Source: Alphaproteobacteria bacterium
Lineage (GTDB): Bacteria; Pseudomonadota; Alphaproteobacteria; UBA2966
Length of the DNA stretch: 64,000 nt
Reading direction: 5' to 3'
NCBI GenBank assembly: GCA_021296255.1
Contig: JAGWAU010000010.1
Location: 2,880 to 66,879, forward strand
Shown here: piece by piece, positions 8,331 through 17,077 of the stretch
Layout of the letters: each line of letters opens with the position of its first letter
How positions within the stretch are numbered: position 1 is the stretch's first letter
Program-made: the position numbers and the translations under genes
Notes under the pieces: model-generated
What the model was told of the DNA's origin: nothing
The model's input: the letters and a program-made list of their open reading frames with translations, nothing else
The model's database searches: none

Positions 8331-9812
8331 CTATCCGGCCGCGTTGGCGACGTGGAACGACCTGATGCTGCCGCGCTCGGAAAGCTCTTTCATCAGGGCC
8401 ACCAAAGGGGTCGACCCCATGGAATATTCGGTGTCGATGGGCCCCGCGGCCTTCAGGGCGCCGTACTCCTTGTCGGCGTAATACGCCGCCAGCAAGAGGT
8501 CGTCGTCACTGGCGAAGGGTCCCCGCTCTTCCCGGATCCCGGGCAGCGCAGGCGGCACCAGGGCACCGGGACGCTCCTTCACGGGTTCTTCGCCGCGCGT
8601 GATCTTGTCGTAGAGGTTCGGTTCGATCGGTCCCGCGATTTCGCCGTAATAGCCGAGGACGTATTTCCTGACCTCGTCGGGCACGGTGTCGTACCGGTCC
8701 TTGCCCTGCAGCTCTCCCATCACGTTGAGCACGGCTTGCGTCATGACGTACTGCGCGAAAGGACTCACGATGATGGGATAGCCGAGCTCGCGGCGGACGT
8801 GCCCGGCCTCCTCCATCACCTCGTCCAACCTGTCGACGATGCCCAACGGCTCGAGCTGCGATTTCAGGTTCGAGATCATCCCGCCCGGAACCTGGTGGTG
8901 ATAGTGGAACTCATCGTACTCCACGGGCTCGCCGGTGGGCTTGTCCTCCCGCGCCGCGATATAGCGCAATTTGTCGGCTACCTGGCCGATCAGGTCGAGA
9001 TCGAGATCCACGGCATGGCCCCGGCGGCGGACGTTCCGCACGAATCGTTCCGTCGGCGGATGGGAGGCGGCGTTGGCCAGGGTCGACGTGGCCGTATGCA
9101 CCACGTCGACGCCGTGGTCGACGGCGAGGACCGCGACGTACGGCGACAGACCCGAAAGACAATGACTGTGGAGCTGGAGCGGGATATCGCGGCAAACGTC
9201 CTTCAGGGCGGGCACCAGGGTCGGGACGCGTTCCGGCCGCAACAGACCGCTGGGGTCCTTGATGAAAATTCCGTCCACGTCGAGCTTCAAGAGCTCTCGG
9301 GCCTTGGAGACGTAGTAGGCGTCCGTGTGCACCGGCGTCTCGGTGTAGACCAGTCCGCCGACCGTGTGCATCCCGAGACGCTTGGCGGCGCGGATGCACA
9401 CTTCCAGATTGCGGATGTCGTTCAGGGCGTCATAGGTCGTGTGATACCGCATGCCGTTCGCGATCATGCGCTCGGCCGTAAGCTCCACGACGTCGTCCGC
9501 GAACAATTCGAAGGTGAACAGGCTTTGCCCGCGGTGGTGCAGGATGAGGGGCGTTTCCGTCACCCAACTCGACAGGATACGCATGCGTTCCCAAGGATCT
9601 TCGAGGAGGTAGCGCACGCAGACGTCGAACACCGCCCCGCCGACGAGATCGATGGCCTCGAACCCGGCGCGATCCAGCAGCGGAGCCGTCTCCCGCATCA
9701 TCGCGGTGGTCATGCGCGTGGCCCACAGGCATTGGTGAGCGTCCCGCAGCGTCACGTCGATCAGATTTATGGCTCGCCCGCCTTCACGCGGCGGCGCACC
9801 CGCGGCCGTCAT
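8331..9812 (-). CDS. Biotin-dependent carboxyltransferase subunit (oxaloacetate decarboxylase alpha / transcarboxylase 5S type)
   Basis: A 493-residue HMGL-fold carboxyltransferase. The opening LIDVTLRDAHQCLWATRM matches the metal and substrate site of pyruvate carboxylase CT, oxaloacetate decarboxylase alpha and transcarboxylase 5S. The KDPSG motif contains the lysine that is normally carbamylated, and LQLHSHCLSG holds the metal-binding H-x-H. There is no fused biotin domain; the C terminus is a conserved helical part. The ATG at 9812 has AGGGG upstream; a GTG at 9830 is an alternative. A separate biotin carrier is encoded divergently at 9930. No biotin carboxylase is in the window, so it may decarboxylate, transcarboxylate, or use a carboxylase encoded elsewhere. 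Confidence 0.85.
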   Translation of the reverse strand: MTAAGAPPREGGRAINLIDVTLRDAHQCLWATRMTTAMMRETAPLLDRAGFEAIDLVGGAVFDVCVRYLLEDPWERMRILSSWVTETPLILHHRGQSLFTFELFADDVVELTAERMIANGMRYHTTYDALNDIRNLEVCIRAAKRLGMHTVGGLVYTETPVHTDAYYVSKARELLKLDVDGIFIKDPSGLLRPERVPTLVPALKDVCRDIPLQLHSHCLSGLSPYVAVLAVDHGVDVVHTATSTLANAASHPPTERFVRNVRRRGHAVDLDLDLIGQVADKLRYIAAREDKPTGEPVEYDEFHYHHQVPGGMISNLKSQLEPLGIVDRLDEVMEEAGHVRRELGYPIIVSPFAQYVMTQAVLNVMGELQGKDRYDTVPDEVRKYVLGYYGEIAGPIEPNLYDKITRGEEPVKERPGALVPPALPGIREERGPFASDDDLLLAAYYADKEYGALKAAGPIDTEYSMGSTPLVALMKELSERGSIRSFHVANAAG

Positions 9813-9929
9813 CCCGTTACCCCTCGACACTCGTGGTCCCTGTGCTAAAACGCGGTTGTCGCGGCATTATATCGTCGCGGCCGTCTCGCGCCATTCGCCG
9901 CCGGACTCCCGTTTCGAATCGGCTTCCGC

Positions 9930-10442
9930 ATGACCCTGACCTACGCCGAAATCGCCGAGATCATCAAGCTCATCGACGCCAGCTCCTGCGAGGAGATCAC
10001 GCTCGACCTCGGCGAGATCAAACTCTCCATGCGCCGCAAGGGCGACGGCGGGCCGTCCGCGACGACGGCCGCCCCAACGGCCGCCGAGGAGTCCCATGAA
10101 GCCAGCATGGAGCCAAGCCCGCCGACGGGCCCGCCCGCCGGGGACGAAGATCCGCCGGCAACCGGGCCTTCCCGAACCGAAGCCTCCGCGACGGCCGACG
10201 GCATGTCGGAAATCCGCTCGCCCATGGTCGGGACGTTCTATCGGGCGCCGTCACCCACGTCGCCTCCGTTCGTCGAGGTCGGCAGCGAAGTCGACGAGGA
10301 TGATCCGTTGTGCTTGATCGAGGTGATGAAGCTCTACACCACGATCTCCGCGAAGGGTCCCGGCCGCGTTGCGGAAATCTGCGCCGAGAATGGTGCCATG
10401 GTGGGAGCCGACGAGATTCTGTTCCGCATCGAGCCTGTATAG
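9930..10442 (+). CDS. Biotin carboxyl carrier protein
   Basis: A 170-residue AccB-like protein. Residues 1-32 resemble the AccB N-terminal helix-strand (TYAEIAEIIKLIDASSCEEI). A Pro/Ala/Glu-rich linker follows (about 35-90), then a lipoyl/biotinyl domain that starts at SPMVGTFYRAPSP. The biotin lysine lies in IEVMKLY, with Val instead of the common Ala before Met. It is divergent from the carboxyltransferase at 9812 with 117 bp between them, which must hold promoters for both. It is the likely carrier partner of that enzyme. Confidence 0.9.
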   Translation: MTLTYAEIAEIIKLIDASSCEEITLDLGEIKLSMRRKGDGGPSATTAAPTAAEESHEASMEPSPPTGPPAGDEDPPATGPSRTEASATADGMSEIRSPMVGTFYRAPSPTSPPFVEVGSEVDEDDPLCLIEVMKLYTTISAKGPGRVAEICAENGAMVGADEILFRIEPV

Positions 10443-10514
10443 GCGGAGCCGCGCCGGTCTACGGCTCGTCGAACCGGTTCACGGATTCTACGAAGAGACC
10501 GCCGCGCAAGGCGT

Positions 10515-11897
10515 TCAAGCGTCCCGCTCCATCGCTCGATAACGCTCGCGTACGAAGGCACGGCGCTCATCCCCGAAGAATCGCGCGCTCTCCATCACCG
10601 TCTCGAACACCTTCCGCCCGACCTCGCGCAGCAAGGTGCGGTCCGTATCGCCCTCGGCGGGCGGAATTTCCAATACCGCATCCTGGGTGAAGGTATTGAT
10701 GTGGGGACCGCCGGTTCCGCGCTGCGACCGGGCGACCGCGTCCGGGATCTCGCCGCGCGCCGCCGCGCGCAGTAGCCTCCGCAGCATCGTCACGCCCCGG
10801 TCGTGCACGCCGAGATGTTCGAGCGCATGCACCGCGATGGGCCGCTGGCCGGTCAGCACTTCCCAATCTCCGGGCTCGCGCTGCCGTTGCTCGTAGCTGC
10901 GATTGCCGTCCTGACCGAACAGGTCGATCGAGTTCGGTCCGCACAACTCCTCCCGCCCCTCGCCGCGGGGATCGACGAGGTCGCTGAAGTGGCGCCAGCC
11001 GATCAGGTTGCATTCGCCGTTGTCGATCGGGACGCACCACCGCGTGTTGCCGACACGCGCGAAGTGGGTCGACGTGTGGGTGCGCGGGAAAATCGGGGCG
11101 ATCTGCAGGAAGTTGGGCAGCAAGGCATGATTGGTCCGCACCCAGATGCGCTCTCCGACGCGGCGGGACGTCACGAACAGCATGCCGCTGCCGCCTTCGG
11201 TCTCGTGGAATTCAAGCTCCGGAAAGCCGCCGAAGTCCCCGGAAAGCTGGAGACCTGTCATGTTGACGTGAAGGAAGCAGGCATGGATCGGATCCATGAT
11301 GTTCTCCTGCACCTGCAGCCAATTGCAGCCATGCCAGACCGAATACGGGACCATGCGGTCATCGGGTTCGTCATAGGTATCGAACAGGGGAAACCCCGGT
11401 TCCTCTCCGGGCGGCCCCATATAGGCGAACACCAGCCCACGATGCTCCCGCGCGGGGTAGGCGCCATGCCGGAACGAGTCCTTCAAGCGCGAGCCCGGAG
11501 GCTCGCCCGGCGTATCCAGAATCGTACCGTCCGGCGCGAACAGCCAACCGTGATAGCAGCATCGCAGTCCGTGCTCCGAAACGATCCCGTATTCGAGCGA
11601 GGTGCCGCGATGGCTGCAGTGGCGGTGCAAGACCCCGACGTCGCCCGACTTGTCGCGGAAGGCGACCAGATCCTCGTTGAGAACCCGGATGGCCTTGGGC
11701 AAATCCGACAATTCCTCGCTCAGGCAAACCGGCTGCCAGAAACGGCGCATGAGCTCGCCCATCGGCGATCCCGTATCCGTATGCGTGAGTTCCGCTTCCT
11801 CTCGGGGCACGTCCCGAAGCAGATATCCCGAATAGGGCTCGGTCACCGCTCCGAGGTCGGCGCTGTCCGAACCAGAATTTCGAATGATCACCCCCAT
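10515..11897 (-). CDS. Rieske non-heme iron oxygenase alpha subunit (copy 1)
   Basis: A 460-residue aromatic-ring oxygenase of the phthalate-dioxygenase type. The Rieske 2Fe-2S ligands are C94-x-H96 and C113-x2-H116. The mononuclear iron site is D202-P-I-H205-x4-H210, after the NWLQVQEN bridge segment. The start is ATG at 11897; GTG at 11891 is also possible because AAGGGAG sits better before it. It lies 19 bp downstream of a PEP-mutase-type gene. No ferredoxin or reductase gene is near. It is closely similar to the copy at 37276. Confidence 0.92.
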   Translation of the reverse strand: MGVIIRNSGSDSADLGAVTEPYSGYLLRDVPREEAELTHTDTGSPMGELMRRFWQPVCLSEELSDLPKAIRVLNEDLVAFRDKSGDVGVLHRHCSHRGTSLEYGIVSEHGLRCCYHGWLFAPDGTILDTPGEPPGSRLKDSFRHGAYPAREHRGLVFAYMGPPGEEPGFPLFDTYDEPDDRMVPYSVWHGCNWLQVQENIMDPIHACFLHVNMTGLQLSGDFGGFPELEFHETEGGSGMLFVTSRRVGERIWVRTNHALLPNFLQIAPIFPRTHTSTHFARVGNTRWCVPIDNGECNLIGWRHFSDLVDPRGEGREELCGPNSIDLFGQDGNRSYEQRQREPGDWEVLTGQRPIAVHALEHLGVHDRGVTMLRRLLRAAARGEIPDAVARSQRGTGGPHINTFTQDAVLEIPPAEGDTDRTLLREVGRKVFETVMESARFFGDERRAFVRERYRAMERDA

Positions 11898-11916
11898 CTC
11901 CCTTCTCGCTACCGCC

Positions 11917-12783
11917 TTATTCGAGGCTCAGATATTCCGACTCCCGCGCCCGCCACCACTCGGTGTTGACCGCCACCTCACGGTCCATCCACGACGCCAT
12001 CCGATCCTCGTAGCGCTCGGTGTCACCATCCTCCTTGAGAACCTGGAGCACTTCCTTCGCCGCGAAGATGGCGGCCCGGTGGGTCTGGTTCGGATAGATG
12101 CCGATCCGGTAACCCATCTCGGCGAACTCCGCCTTTGGAAGAACAGGCGTCTTGCCGCCCTTGAAGACGTTCACGAGCGCGGGCCCGTCGATCTTCGAGG
12201 GAATGGACTCGAGCTGCTCGCGGTTCCGGGGCGCTTCCACGAAGCCGACGTCTGCCCCCGACTCGATGTACAGGTTCATGCGATCGATGGCGGCGTCGAA
12301 CCCTTCCACCGCGATCGCGTCGGTGCGCGCGATAATGACGAAGTCGTCATCTTTCCGCGCGTCGACGGCAGCCTTGATCTTCCCGGCCATCTCCCGCGAC
12401 GGCACGATTTCCTTACCCTCGTAGTGTCCGCACTTCTTGGGCGCGACCTGGTCCTCGAGGTGGATGCCTGAGACGCCGGTCTTCTCGAACTCTCGCACCG
12501 TGCGCACCACGTTGACGGCGTTGCCGTAGCCGGAATCCGCGTCGGCGATGACGGGAATGCTCACGGCATCGCAGACGAGACCGACCCAGTGGGTGACCTC
12601 GAGCATCGTCATCAATCCCATGTCAGGGTAGCCGTTGGCACGCGAGAACCCGCCGCCCGTCAGGTAAAGCGCCTCGAACCCGGCGATCTCGACGAGGCGG
12701 GCGGTCAGGGCGTCGAAGGCGCCGGGAACGACCAGATATCTATCCTCGGAAATATGCTTGCGAAGCTGTTCGCGGGGTTCCAT
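11917..12783 (-). CDS. Isocitrate lyase/PEP mutase family protein (copy 1)
   Basis: A 288-residue TIM-barrel lyase or mutase. The metal-binding DADSGYGN lies near residue 83, and the catalytic loop KKCGHYEGK follows. The family includes methylisocitrate lyase, carboxyPEP mutase, oxaloacetate hydrolase and 2,3-dimethylmalate lyase, and the sequence does not choose between them. It starts at ATG 12783 and is first in a two-gene unit with the Rieske oxygenase. It is a paralogue of the gene at 57079. Confidence 0.88.
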   Translation of the reverse strand: MEPREQLRKHISEDRYLVVPGAFDALTARLVEIAGFEALYLTGGGFSRANGYPDMGLMTMLEVTHWVGLVCDAVSIPVIADADSGYGNAVNVVRTVREFEKTGVSGIHLEDQVAPKKCGHYEGKEIVPSREMAGKIKAAVDARKDDDFVIIARTDAIAVEGFDAAIDRMNLYIESGADVGFVEAPRNREQLESIPSKIDGPALVNVFKGGKTPVLPKAEFAEMGYRIGIYPNQTHRAAIFAAKEVLQVLKEDGDTERYEDRMASWMDREVAVNTEWWRARESEYLSLE

Positions 12784-12951
12784 GTCGAGAAATCCTTCCT
12801 GTGGGTCAAGGCGAATTTTCAGGGCGCATACCCGTCTGTCAACCAGCCGCTGCGGGAAATCCGGTGCCCGAAAGGCGGACGACGGGCGAAAGGTCTATAA
12901 TTCCAGTGAATTCCGCCCGAGGAGCCGCAGCGAATCCGCTCGGAGGACTCT

Positions 12952-13836
12952 TTGCTTGACAACACCTTCAAGAGATCGCTGCTGCTCCTGTGCGTCGGGT
13001 CGAGCGTCATGTGCGCCGCCATGGGCGCCTGGTACTGGACGACGCCGGGCTTGGTCGGGCCGGAGGTGCCGGCGGCCGACCTGACCATCGTTCTGACCAT
13101 CGACCTGTCGGAGTACTGGCGGCCCCAGTTCGCTTACGCCCTCGTGGTGGCCGCCGCGGGCGGCATGCTTCAGGGGTTCACCGGCTTCGGCGCGACCCTC
13201 GTCATGGTGCCCCTGCTCACGTTCATCTACGGGCCCGCGGAGTCCGTCGCCGTCGGCATCGGTCTCTCCGCCCTCGGGTCCGTTCTGCTGCTGCCAGAGG
13301 CATCTCGCGACGCGGACTGGCCGGACGTCATTCCCGCCTGCCTCATGGGGTTCGTCATGGCACCCGCCGGGGTCATCCTGCTGCTCACCCTCGACCCGGG
13401 CATCACGCGCCGGCTGATGGGCGGGATCGTCATTCTGGTCGCCCTGATCATGATCCGGGGCTGGAACTACAACGGACCGCGCAACATTCTGACCAGCGCG
13501 GTGGCGGGCTCGTTCAGCGGCTTCACCGCCGGCTTCTTCGGCATGGCTGCCCCGGGGGCGACCATCTACTACCTCTCGGGAGCCATCCGGGCCGCCGTTC
13601 AGCGCGCCAACATCCTCATCGTTCTCGGGGTGGTGTCGGCGGTTACCATGACGGGAGTCGCCGTCGGCGGCGGTGCGGATCTGGGTTCCCTCGTCCTGGG
13701 TATCCTCCTGATCTTGCCCTTCTCGCTCCCCATGTGGGTGGGTGCCCACTACTTCCGCCGCGCGTCCAACGAGGTTTACCGGCAGGTCTGCCTGTGGCTG
13801 CTGATCGTCATGGGCATCGCGGTCATCGTGCTGTAG
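12952..13836 (+). CDS. TauE/SafE family membrane transporter (copy 1)
   Basis: A 294-residue inner-membrane protein of the TauE/SafE (sulfite exporter / anion permease) family. The N-terminal hydrophobic segment (about residues 7-25) is additional to the core. The core has two pseudo-repeats, one starting GFTGFGATLVMVPLL and the other GFTAGFFGMAAPG. The start is TTG at 12952, supported by CGGAGGA five bases upstream. It is followed 34 bp later by a paralogue. A TATAAT-like box lies at 12896-12901, but no clear -35 was found. Confidence 0.85.
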   Translation: MLDNTFKRSLLLLCVGSSVMCAAMGAWYWTTPGLVGPEVPAADLTIVLTIDLSEYWRPQFAYALVVAAAGGMLQGFTGFGATLVMVPLLTFIYGPAESVAVGIGLSALGSVLLLPEASRDADWPDVIPACLMGFVMAPAGVILLLTLDPGITRRLMGGIVILVALIMIRGWNYNGPRNILTSAVAGSFSGFTAGFFGMAAPGATIYYLSGAIRAAVQRANILIVLGVVSAVTMTGVAVGGGADLGSLVLGILLILPFSLPMWVGAHYFRRASNEVYRQVCLWLLIVMGIAVIVL

Positions 13837-13870
13837 TTCCGCACCCCCGCCCGACTCCGACGCCTCCCGG

Positions 13871-14611
13871 ATGATCGAACTCTCGCAGTTCCCGACTCTC
13901 TCGTTCGCCTTCGCCGGAGCCGCCGCCGTGCTGGGCGGGATTCTCATGGGGTTCACGGGTTTCGGTTCGACGCTCGTGATGGTCCCGCTGCTCACCATCG
14001 TCTACGGCCCCGCCGAGGCGGTGGTCGTGGGCGTCTCCATCTCCGCCGCGGGGTTGGCCCAGATGGTGCCGCAGGCATCCCGCGACGCGGTATGGAGGGA
14101 CGTGATCCCGACCTGCATCGGCGCCATGGCGCTGATCCCGGCGGGAACCGCGCTCCTCTTGCTCACGGATCCCGAACTGACTCGGCGGCTGATCGGTGCG
14201 GTGGTTCTCCTGGTGGCGATCGTGATGCTGCGCGGCTGGTCGTACTCTGGGCCGCGCAATCGCTGGACCGCGGCCCTTTGCGGGGCCGTCGGCGGGTTCA
14301 CCAACGGATACTTCGGGATCGGTGCCCCCGCAGTCACGTTCTATTTCCTCGGGCCGAGCGTCAGCGCCGCGGTGGCGCGGGCCAACATCCTGTTGATCAT
14401 CGGCGCCTTTTCCGTGGCGACCGTCATCGCGATCGCGATCGGAGGCGGCATCGGCGCCGAAACAGGGTTGCGCGCCGTCGTCCTGTTCGTGCCCTATTCT
14501 CTGTCGCTCTGGATCGGATCGCGGCTGTTCCGGCGCGCCTCGGACGACCTCTACCGCAACATCGCCCTCTGGCTGCTGATGGCCATGGGCGTGACCGTGC
14601 TCGTGTTCTAG
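13871..14611 (+). CDS. TauE/SafE family membrane transporter (copy 2)
   Basis: A 246-residue paralogue of the upstream gene without its extra N-terminal segment. GFTGFGSTLVMVPLLTIVYGPAEAV and the later GGFTNGYFGIGAP line up almost residue for residue with copy 1, so a tandem duplication is likely. It probably exports or imports an organic or sulfur anion. Its TAG stop lies in a CTAG that also forms the stop of the convergent Rieske gene. Confidence 0.85.
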   Translation: MIELSQFPTLSFAFAGAAAVLGGILMGFTGFGSTLVMVPLLTIVYGPAEAVVVGVSISAAGLAQMVPQASRDAVWRDVIPTCIGAMALIPAGTALLLLTDPELTRRLIGAVVLLVAIVMLRGWSYSGPRNRWTAALCGAVGGFTNGYFGIGAPAVTFYFLGPSVSAAVARANILLIIGAFSVATVIAIAIGGGIGAETGLRAVVLFVPYSLSLWIGSRLFRRASDDLYRNIALWLLMAMGVTVLVF

Positions 14612-15999
14612 CCGGCCAGCCTCGTCCTCGCGAACTCGGGCCGATCCTTGATCCCGGCAAGCTCGGCTTCGATGTAAGCCACCCGCTCCCCGCGCGACAT
14701 ACCGTCCGCCGAACGGAGAACCTCGATGACGGCGTCGGACACGCGCCGCCGCAGCTCCTCGTCGTCCCCGCCCGGCACCTCCGGTATCGGGATGATCGTG
14801 TCGCTGCAGTAGGACGGCACTTCCTCCCCGTTCTGCGGCGGCCGGGCGGGCGGCTCCCCGTTCCGCACCCGCTCGATGCCGGCGCGGAGGTTCTTGCGCA
14901 GGATAGCGACGCCCCGGTCGGTGTGGCCGAGGTTCTCGGTGCCGTGCACGGCGACAAGTCCCTGTCCTACCTGCGCCTCGTAGTCGCTCGGGATGCGCTG
15001 GCGCTCCTCGTAGGGCCGGTCCGCGGTCTGGCCCAGGAAGTCGACGGTATCCTTGCCCACCAGCTCACGGCGTCCCTGGTTGTCCGGGTCGATGGCCGCC
15101 CCGAAGTGCCGCCAAGCCGTGATCTTGGTCGTCGTGTCGTCGACCGGCACCGTCCACTTGGTAATTGCGGCACGCTGGAAATACTTCTGGGCTTCCGCAG
15201 TCTCGAAGAACGATCCGACCTGGCTGAAGCTCGGAAAGAACGTCTCGTAGACCCGCACCCAGACATTGTCCTTCCAGCGGAAGGTGCAGACGTTGCAGCT
15301 GTGCCGGCCGTTTTCATGCTCGTACCAATCGATGACCGGCATCTCGCCCCAGCTCTCCTCGAAGTGATCGACGGAGTGGTTCGCATGCAGGAACACCGTG
15401 TGGTACGGATCCGTGGTGTTCTCGGCGATCTGCAGCCAGTTCGCCGGATACGAGATCGAATACGGCACCAACTCGTCGTCGGCCAGGTTGAAGGTGTCGT
15501 AGACCGGGAACTCCGGCATCCAATCCTGCGGCCCCATGTACACGAACAGCAGGCCCTTGAACTCGATCACGGGATAAGCGCCGTGGAACACCCTTTCCTT
15601 GATCCTGCTATTGGCGGGCTCGCCCGGCGTGTCGAGGATGGTTCCGTCGACGGCGTACTCCCAGCCGTGGTAGCAGCACCGGATACCGCATTCCGTCACG
15701 TGCCCGAACTCGAGGGACGTGTTGCGATGGCTGCAGTTCAAATGAAGGCAGCCGTACTCGCCCCGGCGGGTCTTGAACACCACCAGGTCCTCGCCGAGGA
15801 GTCTGGTCCTGAAGGGGAGATCGCCAGGAACCTCCTCCGTCATCCCGATCGGCCACCAGAAAGTCCGCAAATACTCCCCGCACGGCGTGCCAGGGCCCGT
15901 CTCGGTCAGCAGCGGATCGGGCGGCGGACGGTTGGCCTTCTGCGCGCCACGGAAGTTACCCTTCGGCAGATCAGGCCGGACGAATTCTGCAACGCTCAT
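14608..15999 (-). CDS. Rieske non-heme iron oxygenase alpha subunit (copy 2)
   Basis: A 463-residue ring-oxygenase subunit, clearly diverged from the other two in the window. The Rieske ligands are C89-x-H91 and C108-x2-H111. The iron ligands are D197, H200 and H205 in TDPYHTVFLH. The ATG at 15999 is chosen for the GGGAGAG before it; the upstream in-frame stretch is not family-like. It converges on the TauE/SafE pair, and the two stop codons share the palindrome CTAG. No electron-transfer partner is adjacent. Confidence 0.92.
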   Translation of the reverse strand: MSVAEFVRPDLPKGNFRGAQKANRPPPDPLLTETGPGTPCGEYLRTFWWPIGMTEEVPGDLPFRTRLLGEDLVVFKTRRGEYGCLHLNCSHRNTSLEFGHVTECGIRCCYHGWEYAVDGTILDTPGEPANSRIKERVFHGAYPVIEFKGLLFVYMGPQDWMPEFPVYDTFNLADDELVPYSISYPANWLQIAENTTDPYHTVFLHANHSVDHFEESWGEMPVIDWYEHENGRHSCNVCTFRWKDNVWVRVYETFFPSFSQVGSFFETAEAQKYFQRAAITKWTVPVDDTTTKITAWRHFGAAIDPDNQGRRELVGKDTVDFLGQTADRPYEERQRIPSDYEAQVGQGLVAVHGTENLGHTDRGVAILRKNLRAGIERVRNGEPPARPPQNGEEVPSYCSDTIIPIPEVPGGDDEELRRRVSDAVIEVLRSADGMSRGERVAYIEAELAGIKDRPEFARTRLAG

Positions 16000-16214
16000 C
16001 GAAGCTCTCCCGTCCCGTCGCTTCCGCGATGTGCCGATGGTCGCGCCGGGGCACATGCGGGAATTTCCCGGCGGCAACTATGCCCCAGGCGAACGCGCCC
16101 CTTCAACCGGCGAACTCCTGCAACTCCGACTCCCGCGGGCACTTCGTGTAGATTGGTCCCGCTCCCCGGCGACGGGGAGACGCGGATCGAGGGGTCGCCC
16201 GGTCCGCGAACGAC

Positions 16215-16360
16215 GATCGGAACCCGATGAGCGCGCTTCGCCTTGATGCGGCTCCCCGGGACCGTCCATGTCTCCGACTTCAGATCCACCTCGTCCCATG
16301 TGGCGAGTGAGATGACAGCATCCGCTCGTAGGCCTCGGAGGTACGCTCCTCGTTCTCAAG
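16215..16360 (-). pseudogene. Tyrosine recombinase (integrase) remnant
   Basis: A short relic read from the minus strand. One frame gives LATWDEVDLKSETWTVPG then SRIKAKRAHRVP (about 16223-16308), which closely matches the strand region of phage-type integrases before the catalytic core. Just upstream, ERTSEA appears in a different frame, where an intact protein would have RTSE directly before the ATW motif. The integrase-like sequence breaks off after HRVP. So at least one frameshift and large deletions are present and no catalytic R-H-R-Y set survives. It lies 22 bp from the 92-bp repeat at 16382. The rest of 16000-16381 shows no gene. Confidence 0.6.
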
Positions 16361-16381
16361 CTGCATGAGTATTGCCCTCAA

Positions 16382-16473
16382 TGTTGTTCGGCGCCCAACC
16401 TTGACCCCACCCGTTCCAATTAAATCAAAGAGTTACCGTGCAAATCGGCGTCCAATTTAGACGCCGATCAACA
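16382..16473 (-). repeat. 92-bp terminal-inverted-repeat element (copy A)
   Basis: Read on the minus strand the unit begins TGTTGATCGGCG and ends CGCCGAACAACA, so its ends are imperfect inverted repeats with TG...CA tips. An inner palindrome (ATCGGCGTC, then GACGCCGAT) lies at the first end. Hand alignment to copy B at 25184 gives the same length and about 69 of 92 identical bases without gaps. The two copies are in opposite orientation. The TTGACCC motif and end style recall IS21-family termini, but no transposase is present. No clear target duplication was found. Confidence 0.75.
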
Positions 16474-16773
16474 GGAGGACTCGCAACGCAATAGATCGTT
16501 TACAAAGTGCCGGTAGTCCCCGCCCCAACCGTCCATGAGGTTTCGCATGTCTCGGATCACATTGATGACGTACCAGGTCTTCTGGTCATACTGGCATTCA
16601 TCCCAGTCGTCCTCTCCGCCACTGAAGAGGTTCTCTTCTTCGTCGTAAGAGCGGATGCACTCCTCGACAAAAAAGCTCAGACCAGAAGAAAGAGCTCTTT
16701 GAGCTAAGCTCCAACCTGGGTTGATAAAGAGAACGCCAGCGAACACAAGCATTATCAATTTCGTCTTCATCAT
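16468..16773 (-). CDS. Small secreted Cys-containing protein of unknown function
   Basis: A 101-residue protein not recognised as any family. It begins with a clear signal peptide (MMKTKLIMLVFAGVLFINP, likely cleavage after SLA). The mature part is acidic, rich in Trp/Tyr, and has four Cys, ending RCESSC. The ATG at 16773 (or the next codon) is preceded by GAGGGG. The last Cys codon and TGA stop are formed by the TGTTGA tip of repeat copy A, so the original C terminus may have been replaced when the element inserted. Confidence 0.55.
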   Translation of the reverse strand: MMKTKLIMLVFAGVLFINPGWSLAQRALSSGLSFFVEECIRSYDEEENLFSGGEDDWDECQYDQKTWYVINVIRDMRNLMDGWGGDYRHFVNDLLRCESSC

Positions 16774-16780
16774 CGTCCCC

Positions 16781-17077
16781 TCATCTGCTCGGGAGATTAT
16801 CGGTTTCGGCAGGCGCCTGGCGCATCTCCTGAGCCTCCGTACTACCAATGCCGACCCCAACAGCTATAGGTGAAGGCGCGGCCTCTCCCGGTTCGACAAT
16901 GAGACGCCCTCTCCCGCGCCTGACCAGAAATCCGCCGCGCCTGATCGGGAGCTTGCCTTCCTGAATGAGCGGCCGGAGGGCGTCGACGATTGTCTCGAGA
17001 TTCTTGTCCACCTTTTCCGCCTTTGCCTGCGAGGAGAACCACTCGGCGAACGCCCGCCCTCCGATATCGGGTCCCAC
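16781..17077 (-). CDS. Hypothetical protein
   Basis: A possible 98-residue protein from GTG 17077, ending eight bases before the small secreted-protein gene. The middle (KVDKNLETIVDALRPLIQEG, then KLPIRRGGFLVRRGRGRLIVEP) looks like genuine coding sequence with a helix followed by basic strands. No family was recognised. Its 5' end lies against porin-like remnant sequence on the other strand, so it may be a fragment of a longer gene truncated on that side. Confidence 0.35.
   Translation of the reverse strand: MGPDIGGRAFAEWFSSQAKAEKVDKNLETIVDALRPLIQEGKLPIRRGGFLVRRGRGRLIVEPGEAAPSPIAVGVGIGSTEAQEMRQAPAETDNLPSR

Noticed and set aside
12895-13998. Long minus-strand open frame opposite the TauE/SafE genes
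   Set aside because: It is Asp/His/Arg/Gly-rich with no domain, and the + strand frames give clear membrane proteins with a good ribosome site.
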